From positions 1,240,001 through 1,304,000 of the forward strand of contig MOWL01000045.1 in assembly GCA_002110485.1 (NCBI GenBank): DNA of 64,000 nucleotides, given 5' to 3'. Under the pieces are notes generated by a model, which did not search any database, had not been told where the DNA came from, and worked only from the letters and a program-made list of their open reading frames with translations. The stretch's first letter is position 1. Each line of letters starts with the position of its first letter. Shown piece after piece: positions 45,768 to 58,188 of the stretch. The DNA comes from Emergomyces orientalis. Taxonomy: Eukaryota > Ascomycota > Eurotiomycetes > Onygenales > Ajellomycetaceae. The position numbers were made by a program, and so were the translations under genes.

Positions 45768-46062
45768 AATAACTGGCTAGTTACACGCTCTCCATCGAAG
45801 CAGCCAGCAAAGATACCCTCATTTAATCGTCTTTTCGAACTGGCGGGGAAACATACCAGTCTATTCCGCAATGATGAGTAGAGGAGTGGTATTTGCCGAT
45901 TATTCGGTGTTTCCCCTCTTAATCTGAGTAGCGACCTAAACATCGGGCCGAGTGAATCTCCGTCGCCCCTGAGGTACATCATCCAGATTGTGACCAAAAA
46001 AAGCGCGTTTTCATCCCTTCTCTATTCACAACCCTAGCTATCACTACGCTATCCGATTAAAA
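45768..46062. promoter_or_regulatory. Short divergent promoter
   Basis: 295 bp between the J-domain and FHA genes, transcribed outward. No named site recognised. Confidence 0.45.
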
Positions 46063-47067
46063 ATGCCCAGATACGGAGACGATGGCCGGAGTCGGCGGCA
46101 GCGTTCCATTCCTCCGCATTCCACTGATTACGCGCACCCTCAAGTAGCTAGAGACGGAAACCGCGAAAGCTATAGCAGACAATTTACGGATGATCGACCA
46201 GGTATGAAGGAGCGCAGACGACTCTCCCGAAGCCCAGCCAAGCCATCGCAGAGAGAACATAGATCATACCGTCGAAGAAGCCGTCCTAGAGGCTATGATG
46301 ACACATCGAGAACACGAAGGGACCATTCTAGCGGCAGTCCACACCCACGCCGATATAGAGGCTCGGGGGATGACAAGGACGACGACCGAGATAGGCCATC
46401 CAGGAGACGGCGAAGCGTGTCAGGTTCAAAAACAAGATCGCCTCCTCCTCGAATATCTCGTAGTCCTTCCCCCGGATCTTCCAAACGCTCAAAAAATCCG
46501 CTCCCATCTCAGAAAGATGCGTTCTCCAAAACTCCTGGTGATGCAACATCAGAAACTTCCCCTCCACTTCCAGAAAAGGAGAAGCCCAACTTTTCCAATA
46601 CCGGCCGCTTAGCCGCGGAAACCAACACGATAAAATCAGACGACGGTTTGACCACCGTTGTCCTTAAATATCACGAGCCCCCTGAAGCTCGAAAACCGCC
46701 TGCAAAGGACCCATGGCGCCTCTACATATTTAAAGGGGAGGATTTACTTGAGACGATACCGTTGGGTGGGCGAAGCTGTTGGCTTATTGGGCGAGAAAGA
46801 TTAGTTGTCGACTTGCCCGTCGACCATCCAAGCTGCTCCAAACAACATGCTGCGTTACAGTTCCGTTTTGTCGAGAAGCGGAACGAGTACGGCGATAAGG
46901 ACGGTCGAGTACGACCATATTTAATTGACTTGGAGAGTGCTAATGGATCTACTGTGAATGGAGAGCCCGCTCCTAAGGGCCGCTATATGGAACTTATGGA
47001 TAAAGATGTTTTGAAATTTGGGTTCAGCACGAGGGAATATGTTCTTATGCTTCCGCCATCTGGCTGA
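46063..47067 (+). CDS. FHA-domain protein, SNIP1/Pml1-like (RES splicing complex)
   Basis: A single exon encodes 334 residues. Residues 1-145 are an Arg/Ser/Asp-rich disordered region (R-R-R-R-S-V-S-G-S-K; S-R-S-P-S-P-G-S-S) as in splicing-associated proteins. After the conserved N-F-S-N-T-G-R-L-A near 176 and K-Y-H-E-P-P-E-A-R-K-P near 202, the FHA domain spans about 215-332: L-I-G-R-E-R (242-244 IGR), S-C-S-K-Q-H (258-262), Y-L-I-D-L, N-G-S-T-V-N-G (294-300). These phosphothreonine-binding residues are intact. The order matches animal SNIP1 and yeast Pml1, a component of the pre-mRNA retention and splicing (RES) complex. A splicing role is inferred from the family. Confidence 0.88.
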   Translation: MPRYGDDGRSRRQRSIPPHSTDYAHPQVARDGNRESYSRQFTDDRPGMKERRRLSRSPAKPSQREHRSYRRRSRPRGYDDTSRTRRDHSSGSPHPRRYRGSGDDKDDDRDRPSRRRRSVSGSKTRSPPPRISRSPSPGSSKRSKNPLPSQKDAFSKTPGDATSETSPPLPEKEKPNFSNTGRLAAETNTIKSDDGLTTVVLKYHEPPEARKPPAKDPWRLYIFKGEDLLETIPLGGRSCWLIGRERLVVDLPVDHPSCSKQHAALQFRFVEKRNEYGDKDGRVRPYLIDLESANGSTVNGEPAPKGRYMELMDKDVLKFGFSTREYVLMLPPSG

Positions 47068-47333
47068 TTACGTCTGCCTGAGCCGCATGGAATTATAAGA
47101 CAAATTCCAATCAATTTAGGACATTAAATGTTGCTCCAATGCAACGAGCGTACATACATATGTACCATACGGTCTCATCTCCACAAAACAATGAACTATG
47201 ATACAAATGCCATCCAAATAATGTTTGCCACTCTTGCATATCAAGACGAGGGACGTGCCACGTTAACAACCAGCAACTTAAATCGGTTACTTTTTCTTTC
47301 AAACAATACTCGCCACAAAGCATGACCACCAAC

Positions 47334-47876
47334 TTATGCTTTGCCTGTCGTCTCCTCCGCTTCCTCCTTAGCTTTCTGTTTAAGATATTCAGCCCTAGCC
47401 TTCGCCTCATCTTTAAGATGCGACGCCTTGTCCCCAGCCTCCTTTGCAGTCTTCATGGCCTCCTCCTCGGCCTCTCTCGATTTGACACCAATAGTATCTT
47501 TGAGCTTATGGGTTGCTTTCTCTGTTCTCGTACGATTTTAGTCAGTACCATGCTTTTGTGTGCTAAAACAATACCCGTGAACCAACTCTGCAAAAGCTGG
47601 ACGGCGCGATATTGCACTCAAACAAAACATGAGGGAGGGTGGAAACCAAAACAACCGGCATCATTACATACCGCCCGTCTCAATTCCTTTCACAGCAGCA
47701 TTTGACACAACCCGGTCTGCCTTTTTCAATGTGTCCTTGGTGGCTTCGATGGGACCCTTCTCTGCCCGCTGGGCTGAGGTGGAGAAGCATGCTGGTCGAA
47801 TAACTGCAACGCTGGCGGTTCTGGCGGGGATCACGGCCGTCCTCGTGACGGGAGTGGCGCGGGCGAGGAATGACAT
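47334..47876 (-). CDS. Small LEA-like mitochondrial protein
   Basis: Exons 47876-47672 and 47521-47334 give 130 residues. The N-terminus M-S-F-L-A-R-A-T-P-V-T-R-T-A-V-I-P-A-R is a clear mitochondrial presequence, ending near R-P-A-C-F-S-T-S-A. The rest is almost entirely charged amphipathic helix with Ala/Lys/Glu repeats: T-K-D-T-L-K-K-A-D, T-A-K-E-A-G-D-K-A and K-Q-K-A-K-E-E-A-E-E. This pattern resembles LEA-type/ATPase-inhibitor-like stress proteins that protect membranes during drying. Function is inferred from composition. The intron (47522-47671, 150 bp) has a GTATGT donor and CAG acceptor. It ends close to the FHA gene (convergent, 266 bp apart). Confidence 0.78.
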
Positions 47877-48966
47877 GTTGATGAGGTAGTAACTTGTTAA
47901 GGTACTTCTTTGTTAAAGCGGTCGTGATGCTGAAGAAGAACACAGTATTTTCAGCAAACGCCGTCTTTCTGATTCTGTGTCAAGAGGAAGCTGCAGGGGT
48001 ATGATAGGGTATTATATGATTTACCTTTCCAATGAGGTATTGAATCGGTTTCCTGATGAAACCTAGATTTGCAATATGTTGTCAAATCAAAATCAATAAA
48101 GGGGCGTATATAGTTCGTCAACGCCGAAAATAAAACAAAGATTTGATCTGATGGGAATGGGAATGTACTACTTCCTTGGATTTACAACAGTGACTATGAG
48201 ATGAGGAGATAGAAACCGTTCCCCAGTTTATATAAGTTTGTTTCTCGTCATTTCCGTAGGTTGGAGCCGCAGCTTTCCCTGGCAAGCTTCATCCGTGACG
48301 TCACTGTACCATGTTCGTGAGCGGCAGCATCCTGATAGATATTCGGTCATGTGATACCATCCCAACTCAGAGAATTTGTAGAAAAACATGCTTAAGACAT
48401 GATTAAAATTAAAAGATACGTGTCAGTCACATAAACAAAATTTTCAACTTTTAATCCGTTTTGTATTTATTACTCCTCTAAACCTAGTTAATTCAACAAT
48501 ATGCTATGAAAATATAAAATTGCAAGAAGAAAAATATAGCAGAAAATAAAGCCATTTTCGCTCTACCCACCTTCCTCTGACATGGTTTATTAAAATTCAA
48601 ATATGAAAACCAAACGCCGGAAAAGAAACATGTGCGGATTTCCTTGTTTCCATTATAACCGGGCCGGACACAGCTCACTGACAAGAGCCTGTCCTACTAC
48701 ATTACCACCCCTTTTCTCCATTGCAAGTAAAAAGGCATATAACGCCATCAAATGCATAATGGATCCCCACACATCTGCGACGAGTTGCATCTCTCCAACA
48801 AAACACTTACCTGGGCTCCGTTTAATATTATCCTTGCACACATAAAATGGGCTTTTTAAGGAGGAAAGATAGTAATGAAAGTCAACAATATAGACAAAAG
48901 GGGCTTTCGAAGTGAGCTCGAACAAGAGGGTAGTGCGAGAAAATTAACAATTAGCAGTAACAAAAA
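47877..48966. other. Intergenic, no supported gene
   Basis: The left part is the promoter of the LEA-like gene; the rest is the 3' flank of the STAND gene. AT-rich segments occur at 48370-48600. No exon could be supported. Confidence 0.45.
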
Positions 48967-51900
48967 TTATTGTCGTCGGGCATAACCGTCCATATTCGGT
49001 CGAGCAGGTGAGCTTCCGCTTCTGAGTCGACCATGGGTCGGGAGATTCCCAATGTTACCCAGCGGGCCGCGGGCCATGGATTGTAATTGGTTATCATCAC
49101 TTGCGCTAGGCATCAGATTCCGTGCAGGGTAAGGAGGACTGGTTGAATGTTTTAGGAGTGTACTATCGCCGCCTTGTCCCAGGTGTGTTGGTCTTTCATA
49201 TTGCCCTGATCGCAATCGTGCGTCCACAATGTTTATGGGTTCCTGTTCTCCGAACCTGATATGCTGTGTTGCAGGGTGATGACTGAATTCTACAAAGCTT
49301 CGGGTCAAACCATCCCCAGAGTCGACCATCATACCTGGGCCTGAAGAAGCACGAGACATCGCGGTACCCTCGAATGAATTTGGTGTGCTGGGACTAGAGC
49401 CGATGGCAGATCCACCACTGCGCCCGTACATCGTCCAGGGAGAGCGGGTATCGAGCCTGGAAACGCCGGATTGAGCAACATTAACAAGGGGTGAAGAACC
49501 TCTTTTCCCCAGGCCAGGTGAAAACTTCGGGGGTATTCTGGCAGGTTCCGTACAAAGTGATTGGTCAGATTGAGTAGAAACATTTCGAGACATGGGCTGG
49601 GATGAATAGCCACCTGGGATCGGTTGTCCCATAGAGGCACCATATGCAGCGGTATTCGGATATGATGCAACTCCTAGTCCCTGTGTGCTTTGGGGTGGAA
49701 CAACAACACTGGAGTATCGCGGCCTGGTTACTGCTATGTCAGCTTCGTACGGCAGGGCTCGATTGGCGCGTGCTGCCAATAGATGTTGGGGAGCAGCATC
49801 CTGCAGCCCTGGAATGTTTCCGCTTGATCCCTCTGACGAACGAGACGGGTGACGGGAATGAAAGCGCGAGGGCGGAGTTGGGACACGTTCATTTTCCGGG
49901 CGTTTCCATGACGATCCTGTAGCTAACTCGCTGTGGTAGGAGTTTGTCAAATGGTCGGATGAGGACCTGGGTGACCAGCCATGATGCGACGGCGCATTTC
50001 CAGGGTGTCCTGGGACATGGTCCTCGGCGTGTCTATTAACATCTGATCCCCAACCTAGGGGTGGAGAGGACCGGCTAGATGATGAGGTGGCACTCGGGCG
50101 TCTGCCTGCTAGCACGTTTGCATACGTTGGGTAATTCTCTTTCTGGGTCGCTTTGGCGTTTATGCTCTTTATTCCCCCATCGCGAGATGGGAGAGGGCTC
50201 GCCTGATGCACTGCAGCAAGAGATGCTTCAGCGTGGGATTTAGCCGAAGTGTTCTGTTCTCCGTTGCTAATTTGCGGACGGCTCGACGATCCCAGGCCGT
50301 GGACACCAGAAACAGAAACAACGGGGTGAACGGGTCTGTAACTTCCCAAATTTCTTTGGCCACGCATTCTTCTTATTCCTAAACGGCGTGTCACTGCCCC
50401 AAAGATGCTCGGGTTACTCGACTTTGCGGGCTTCGCAACAACCTTCCAGTCACCTTCTTGTTGTCCTTGAGCTGGAGGTTCAGGCACCTCTGTGGTCTGG
50501 GAGAGAACCGGAGACATGGCAGGCGCTGTCCGGCTGCCCTCTAAGTCGGATTCATATCCCTGATCCTCCACAGGAGGTAATGGTAAATTCTGCGAAAAAG
50601 CAGATGGATAGTGTTGTGGCAGTTGGCGAGAAGAGATGTATTCAATTGGCGAATGGGTCTGGTCCACATCCATCTCCCAAGTGAACCGGGAAGATCCGCT
50701 GGTTGGCGTGTCTGGCATGGAGGACGTGCTACTAGTTCGGTCGAAAATGGATTTCTGCTGCTTCGTTAATTGCTGCGATGTCACTGGCGACCGATGTTTA
50801 ATTTCTTCGGAAATATCATTCTTGACTTGAGAAAGCGCGTGATTTAGAGGCACCAAATCGGGGGGTAGATCCGGGTTGCCCTTATAGGGTCGAAGTTGTT
50901 TGTAGTGACCTAGAAGAACGCTCGCATGCGTTTCATATTCCCCGAAATCTTTTACGAGGCCAGGAGATTGTTGGGTTCTTATCCTAGCAGTGGCATTGTT
51001 ATATGACATGAACAAGAGCCTTGTTGAAACAATAAGCCACCAAGCAAATGCCCCAACTCCTAGTCGTGACAGTTCATCACGGAAAAATGTCTGCACCACT
51101 GTGTGTATTTTCACAACGTCGATGGAGTTATTGGTCCTGGTTGATGGTGGGTTTTGGCTACCACTCGTTTGGGAACTTTCTAGTTCTGAAGTGGGCTGGC
51201 TATCGGACAATTCCGTGCTTCGTCGGAGAATGGGACTTTGTTCATTTAAAACATAGGGGTTGAGCGCGCGTTCGATCAAACCATATCGAATAAGGATGGC
51301 GAAGGTGTTATCTATGTGTCTTCCAGGGCTTCCATCCTCCTCGGGGGCACGAATTTCAACACCACATTCGAGGAGAGCTTTCCTGCCCAAATGGATCATC
51401 CCAACAGGAACGTCGTGTCCGAAAAAGGAGAGAACAGTAATCAAGTTGACCGCTTCCATATGTTGGTTGTTTTGCAAGTCGGCCATGATTCCACGGTACG
51501 GCTCCGCGAGTCGTTTGTCTGTGGTTTGAGGCTTTATACGAAATTTCTCAATTGCTTTTCCAGTTGCACTGAGACGATGTCCCATAGCATGGATAGCCAG
51601 CGGTAAGCATTCAAAATGCTCCACCAACTCCGTCGCCTTCCGCACCTGTTCTAAAGTAGGTTGTTTGACGTTAAGGTCCTTGAAAAGGAGCTTCCGTGCA
51701 TCTTCAACAGACAGAGGTCTAACTTTCAGACCAAAAGGTTCGAACAATCTTCGCTTTTTCCTTAGTGTGCGATCGACTGAGGTATATATGATACTCGAAT
51801 TTGTATTATATGGAATGAACGTCTTGAATTCGTTGATTTCGTCGTCATCGTCACAAGACAGACCATCAAAGATCACAAGCCAATTTTGCCTCGAGCTGAA

Positions 51901-53857
51901 CCACTTCAACACTTTGCCAATATACTTGTCCCGGTCACGCCAGTCAGGGTCCTGGGACTCTTTTTGCTGCGTTGACGACACTCTTTCAGCAATGTCCCAA
52001 AAGCATTGGCAACATGATTCCCTGGACCTAGCATCAATCCAAAAGATGCCGCTGGTATACGTAGCACGCTGATTGAAAACGTACTGGCGGGCAAGATGTG
52101 TCTTTCCTGATCCTGACCCACCATATATAAGGACTGAAACCACATCTTCCGCTCGCCTTTTCACTCTGAACAGTCGATTATGGAGTTCTTCGAGCTCCTT
52201 TTCCATACCAACGAATACCCAGTTTGGGTGAAACCCAGGGGGAGCAACAAGGAGAGGATCTCCAGTCTCTTGTGGCGGAGGTAGTTCTGCACTAGACATC
52301 AGCTGCGACCTTGTGATGGGTATCAGCTCTGAATTTTGTCCAGTATGCAACGAAGATATTGAATTTCCTATATGAGCGATTGTCAGCGGACCGTTATTAT
52401 CAAGACATCCTCAGGAATGCAAGTGAATAATGATGATTGTGGATTGAGGGGATGCATTTGTCTCCCGAGAGAAGAGACTTCAGGCACAGATACGCTCGTC
52501 CGCTTCCTTGAATGTTTCGGAACTATCTCGACAACGGAAGGGGTTTATTTATATGAAATGGCCTACCAAGTGAATCTAGCCTGTCCATGTGGAGAGATGT
52601 TTGACTCCGTCGCATAACATCATCCATGTACACTAAGTAAATTAGAATCTGAGGTATGGACTTTCCGGATGCTGGTCTCACATGTATGAAATGAATGGGA
52701 GAATAACTTACGAAGACGTTCAGCTTCCTCCCTCATATTATTCCTTCGAGCCCGGTGTTCTTGTGCCCATCTATTAGCGATTTCGCCTGGTGCCTCTTTC
52801 GTATAACGAAGGATAGCTTCTCCCACAGCTTCATAACCAGGAGACTTTTCGCTTTCAAATCGGCACATGGCACCATGATCTGCTTCAATCCCCATGCGTT
52901 CCACCCCTTCGATTACAGGCGCAGCAGAAGCTTCATCCACGATGAACTTTCGAGTGCCTTTCAAGTCCATTGGTTTGGACTCATGGAAAAAGTAAATACG
53001 GAACCTGCCCATAATCTCTGCAAACTGGCGGTTGACATTCTGTAAAATCTCGTTGTCAGGCCTCAGCGTTTTCAGCAGGCTGGGAGTGGTATCGAATAGC
53101 TTTTTTGGCACCAAGTTGAATAAAGTTTGGATTGCACTGCCCAGGTTTGCCAGATCAGAACCATTGTGGGGAGTTCCCATGAACAGGATGGCATAGGTAG
53201 AGATGTATGTTGACCGAATATGTTGGGTTTTTGGGTGCCTGAGATGATCACAGTATAGAAGAGTCTTCTTCACGACGATGCCACCGAGAGAGTGGCATAC
53301 AAAGATGATCGGCCGCTCGACCGCATCATGTAGCTGTACAACTCCTTTTATTAGCGTATTGCAAACTTCTTTCGCAAAACTACAGCAACGAAGTGTAATC
53401 TCCTTCCGTGTCTCACAGTAGACTCACATTTCTATTTGCAATGAGCTGAGCTGCTAGATGCTCGGCATGGTTATGTAGTCTCTCCTTCGACGTCCCCCTT
53501 GCGAAAGAAGCCACATTCGCATCGTAACCGTAAGTCAATATCCGCACATTTTGACTTTTCAGGGTATGAGGAAGGAGGTCGCCAGGCCAAAAAACTTCTG
53601 GTTTTTTAGTTGCCCATGTGTTGTAAGAAGTACCGTTGAGGCCGTGAACAAACACTATACTGTAGCGATATCAAAGATATATGGTTAGAAACGCACACAT
53701 AAACATACAGATATTACGGCGCAAGGACAAGACTCGAGAAGAAGGGCAAACAAAGCACGACTTACTCAACCTGTGGTACCAGTGGTTCGGCACAGCGGTA
53801 CACTTCCGTCAACCCAAACTCTTTTACGTCGAACCGTTTGGCGGTAGTAGTTCCCAT
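48967..53857 (-). CDS. STAND/NLR-like protein: serine hydrolase + NB-ARC
   Basis: Exons 53857-53766, 53659-53428, 53333-52712 and 52367-48967 give 1,448 residues, all in frame. Residues 31-315 are an alpha/beta hydrolase of the LipA/SesB/PGAP1-like type: I-V-F-V-H-G-L-N-G, L-T-Y-G-Y-D, the nucleophile elbow V-C-H-S-L-G-G (Ser123), F-M-G-T-P-H and a His near A-D-H-G-A-M. Residues about 365-610 are an NB-ARC NTPase: Walker A G-G-S-G-S-G-K-T (398-405), Walker B L-V-I-F-D-G (about 479), sensor S-S-I-I-Y-T-S and C-L-P-L-A. A winged-helix region follows. From about 840 on it is Ser/Pro-rich and disordered, with no WD, ANK or TPR repeats. Such proteins are annotated in Aspergillus as LipA and NB-ARC domain proteins. 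A signalling or self/non-self role is inference. The 344-bp intron 52368-52711 may hide an extra exon. Confidence 0.88.
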
Positions 53858-56660
53858 CGTTGTTTACACTGGTAACATGAGTTTTGCCCAGAATCCACCA
53901 CAAACAACCTGGTGGGGTATCCCCATATATATGGAATCTGGATGCTCTAGCCGCAAACAACAATAAGGCAAGTGAATAGCTGAATTTCTAGGAGTTCTAC
54001 CGGGGATAACGAAGGATATTTGTGGGAGGACAAGCTGGGAGAAGTGGTTGGAAAGACAGGAGTCAACAAGGCGGTGTTGAACAAGCAAGGTATAATAATT
54101 AACTAAGCTGCCTGACAGCCCTGACTGACAAACCGGTCTCGTGAGCAACGGTATTGAACAGTCCTCCTTGCGTAGTTATTTTAACGGAAAGGAAAGGATG
54201 AGTCTGCACACACCACACACACACTGGCGCGGCGCAGTGCAAGTGGGCAAGGTCAGATGGCTCTCGCAATTTCTCCAACACTCAAGTCACACTCCTCGAC
54301 GAGGCAACTCAATGTTAGCTATACCTCGAGGTAGTTACCCTGCACAAGTTGGCATATTAATAGTAAGCTAATAACAGCTGTTGAGTTGCGCACATTCCTT
54401 GCTCTCCGTGCTATTTATGCTTTTGTGGGCAAGACAAGCGCCCGAAAATCCCTGGGGAATATCCATGGGCTCTGCAAACCCACCCCCCACAGAGCCGCAT
54501 ATCACGGGGAACATTGTACTAACTAAATATTTTAAATGGGCCGGGCAATGCTGGTGGGGGCCCGGGGGTTGGCGGCCTAGAGCCGAAAAGGACATAAAAA
54601 TAGCTTAGGGCCAGTCGTCGCTTTGATAAGTGACCGCCACAAAACCTCCCCTCCAGAGACTCAGGTACAGCCACAGCGAATCAGCCAGGGAGGAGAGGGA
54701 ACCCTCGAGGGAGGCACTCGTTCTTCACAAAGATTACGTTTTTTGGGATTCTCAATTCTGGGCAGGCTCCATGATACGGCAACAGCCTCAGAGTTCGCGC
54801 ACGCTTCACGAAAACCAGTGGATCGAACCATATCGATCACATCGAGGCAATTTTGCTGCTCAGAGCCTCTCTAACCACTCATGGCCAGCACCCTACTCAA
54901 CTCCGGTGTACTAGCAATGATGTGCCGTTAAGCTCGTGGATACTTGCCAATCTGGCTTCCGAACCAGAAGACGCGTGCTGGTGACGGCTCCTTTTCCGGG
55001 TTCCTCGCAGCCTCTGTACTCCAGTCATGATTACCGAAAAGGCAAAAGTCTCTCCTCGGAAACATATTCACTTAATTGCAATTTTACACGTCTAGATCTC
55101 AAATGGGCAAGAATTCTATTTGGGGTATGACAGCTTAGCTGGGTGGTAAATTTCAAGCGACAGCATTTTGTGAGGTCCCTTTCATAAATTCTCTTGTTCT
55201 CAACTACTTTCCTTGTCGTGTTTCTATAAATACTTCTTGTGAAGCATCGATAGAGTTGAAGATTTAAGGGCAAGACATTGGAAATAAGGAAATGAGCGGA
55301 AGGTGAATAGTTAGACGAATGTGAGATGCTGCCTGGGCGCGAGGTCAAAAATTCTGCCTCCACTGTTCAGATTGACAAAACTAGCCGCAATAATCACATT
55401 CCAAAATTTGGCCTGTACGTGAGAGCTGGGGGTGAATCTGAGAATAACGGCACATTTTGAGTACTAAAAGTGTAAGAGGTGTCAAGGTAGGTACACCTAG
55501 ACGCATTGGTATAAGATTGGGCATGCATCCGCAGCACCCCTACACAGCGAATTTGAGCTCACGTAAGGCAAAATACATAGTTATGTACAGTACATGGATA
55601 CAGCTTATTTATTTATTAATGGACGGGTCCGTCCTAGAATCCTTGAATCTTCAGATTAGGCCAAGAGAATGGTGTCATCTGGATCCCAGGACCACCGTGC
55701 GTGACAAGCTAATCGGATCTTGATGGATTCACCAGAAAAAGCGCAGTCGTGAAGAAACAGCAAAATTATCCGGAAAGTTTTATGTATTTTATATTTACAA
55801 CGGAGTACTGTTCCTTTTTGTATCTACGAATCGCACGTTGAATGTAAGCCGAGCTCCCCTAGAGCATAACATCAGATCGACCCTCCTATACCTTGTCTTC
55901 TTCCAAACTAGTTCATCCATACCTATTCTCAGCTGAAGGAATTTGAACAACCATCTTTCATAGAGCAAACAAAAATAGTTCCCCGCCTTACTGAAAGGGC
56001 CCCGACATGCGGAAGTTTTAGTGAAACACATACACACCCTCCTCAGGGCGTGGAGTTGGTTTAGAGCCTCCGACGGTTGTCAGGAGAAAGAACGGGCAAT
56101 TAGGAGACGTAACTAACAACATCTACGTGGGAATATTTTGAAAAGCGTAGCAAGTTACCGAGTCAACGGGGAAAAGGGATGGATGCAAAACGGAAATAAT
56201 GTGGCCATATATTGAAATCAAAAATGATGCCACCAGCAGAAAGATGTGCAGCGCACCCATATATTAATCCTGCAGCCTGTTTGGTCTCTCGTGATGTTGA
56301 AATCACCATCTTTCAAGGGCTAAGCGGCACATCAGCCACCCTCCAACGAGTAGTTGTATGACTTCATCAAATTGACTTGACCAGGCCACAACGGCTGTCC
56401 GTTTTCTCCAGATGATAGATACCCGTAAAGGATGCATGTTCCCGTAAAAAGGCAGACCTGCCCACGAGATATGAACAAAACCCAAGCAAATTTCGTACAT
56501 ATTATACAGGCTGACATTTTTTAAACCCCCTTCAATGAATTCTGCCACATATCCCTTGCGTGTCCGCACCATACAGACAAGTGGGTAAGCGAGGACATCT
56601 CCCCCATGCCTCTTTGAGGCATTCCATGAGAATATATACACATATATACATCCCGCACAA
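53858..56660. other. 2.8-kb intergenic region
   Basis: This holds the STAND-gene promoter at its left and the hydratase 3' flank at its right. Open frames at 54381, 54630-54914, 55457 and 56303-56779 were checked. The 54630 frame is protein-like (Trp/Tyr-rich) but begins with GTG and has no splice partner, so it is not called. No RNA gene or repeat is clear. Confidence 0.4.
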
Positions 56661-57751
56661 TCACCTGCCTTTGAAGCAAGGCTTCCTCTTCTCCGCAAAG
56701 GCTTTGAGCGCCTCGAACCGGTCCTCCGTCTCCACGACGCCCAGATACGCCTGGTTTTCCGTTTCCGCTCCCTTTTCAAACCCGCGAACCGCTTTCATGG
56801 CTTGCTTCAACGCGATGGGGCCGCCTTCGCAAATGTCCAGAGCAAGCTTGATGCTCTCCTGGAGAACCTTTTCCCTCGCCGCGCCTGGTTGGGCAGTTTC
56901 CTCAGGGCTGACCTCCACTAGTCGATTACAGAGTCCAAGGAAGTAAGCCTCTGCCGCGCTAACTCTGCGACCGGTGAGAATCATGTCAAGTGCCCGGTTT
57001 TCGCCAATGAGCTTGGGTAGTCGGTACGTTCCTCCAGCCCCAGGGATAATGGCGAGTCGGGTTTCAGGCAGACCTACGACACTGCTCGAGCCGAAAACAC
57101 GAAGGTTGGTGGACAGGGCGAGCTCGAGGCCGCCCCCTAAAGCCATAGATGAGATGGCTGAGATTGTGGGAATTGGGAGGGCAGCAAGGCTCGTGAATGT
57201 TTGTCTGAGTTGGGCGAGGAATGCTTCGGTCCTATAATAATCACAGCCATGTTTAGCGAAGCGACTCGCGAATTCATAAATTGCTAGCGAAAAAATTATA
57301 GTAGCAGAGAAGTACGGCTATGGGCAACGAATAGAGCTCCCAGAAAGAGAAGTGACAGCATGGGCTTAGAGTGTAAAATAAATTTTAAAAAATAAATTTA
57401 CTCTTCTCTTGTAAACTTAGCCCGCTCCTTCAGGTCCGCGCCGGCACAGAACGCGGCATCGACATTGCTGGCAAGAACCAAAGCACGCGTAGGACCATCT
57501 CCCTTTTCGGCATCAATAGAGTTGACATGCTTGGTCAAGCTGTCCAGTAACTGTCGCGAAATAGCATTCCGGGCTTCAGGTCTGTTCAATAAAAGAACTC
57601 TGATATGCCCTGCTCCTGGTGCGGGGACCTGTTGGACATCGATTACCGAACCACGGGCGCTGGTGCCAACAATAGTGCTATTGTAGCGCACTTGGACAAG
57701 AGCAAATCGTTTGAATGCAAGCGGAGAGGGGACTAGGTGGCGGCGAGACAT
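56661..57751 (-). CDS. Enoyl-CoA hydratase family, AUH/methylglutaconyl-CoA hydratase-like
   Basis: Exons 57751-57402 and 57231-56661 give 306 residues. AUH-type enzymes hydrate 3-methylglutaconyl-CoA to HMG-CoA in leucine breakdown in mitochondria. The N-terminus (M-S-R-R-H-L-V-P-S-P-L-A-F-K-R-F-A) is a basic presequence. The crotonase fold follows: L-N-R-P-E-A-R-N-A-I-S (about 55-65), the oxyanion-hole segment F-C-A-G-A-D-L-K-E-R, then M-A-L-G-G-G-L-E-L-A-L and the catalytic region L-P-E-T-R-L-A-I-I-P-G-A-G-G-T-Y-R-L-P. The P-E-T-x-x-x-I-I-P-G-A-G-G-T pattern favours the AUH group over ordinary enoyl-CoA hydratase. The C-terminus ends F-A-E-K-R-K-P-x-F-K-G-R, as usual. The 170-bp intron is AT-rich at its donor. 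No damage seen. Confidence 0.9.
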
Positions 57752-58188
57752 ATTATGAGATGAGAATGGGAGAGAGGACTAAACAGCGGAGATGTACGCG
57801 CAGTAATGGTAGTCGTCTATGTTTTCTTTTGTGAGGAACAAATAATTTAGTTCGGGCAGCATCGGCGATTCGGGGTGATGACCTCGGGATTCGCGAATCT
57901 TGTTTTGTTGCCTCTTGGCATTTCCCTGTATGCAACAGTCCTCGCTTGCTGGATGATATCCATCTCAGTAGATTGCTGCATGGTTTTATATTGCCTCTTT
58001 TCCTACAGCTGATCCTTGTATGTAAATACTAATTGCGTTTAATATTGTCGCGGTATGTTAATGCAGGATATGACTCCAAAAGGCCTGGAATCCCTGGATA
58101 CTTCAGTGTTATTCTCGGAGAATATGTTCAAATTTATATCTTACTTTACAAAAAATGGGGATATATACATCTGCAAATATATTTGCAA
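57752..58188. other. Hydratase promoter / downstream flank
   Basis: A 437-bp gap on the same strand, with the hydratase promoter at its left and the 3' end of the next gene at its right. A short frame at 57753-57935 is not supported. Confidence 0.45.

Noticed and set aside
54630..54914. 94-codon Trp/Tyr-rich frame
   Set aside because: Begins at GTG, lacks splice sites or a promoter and has no neighbour exon; kept as intergenic.
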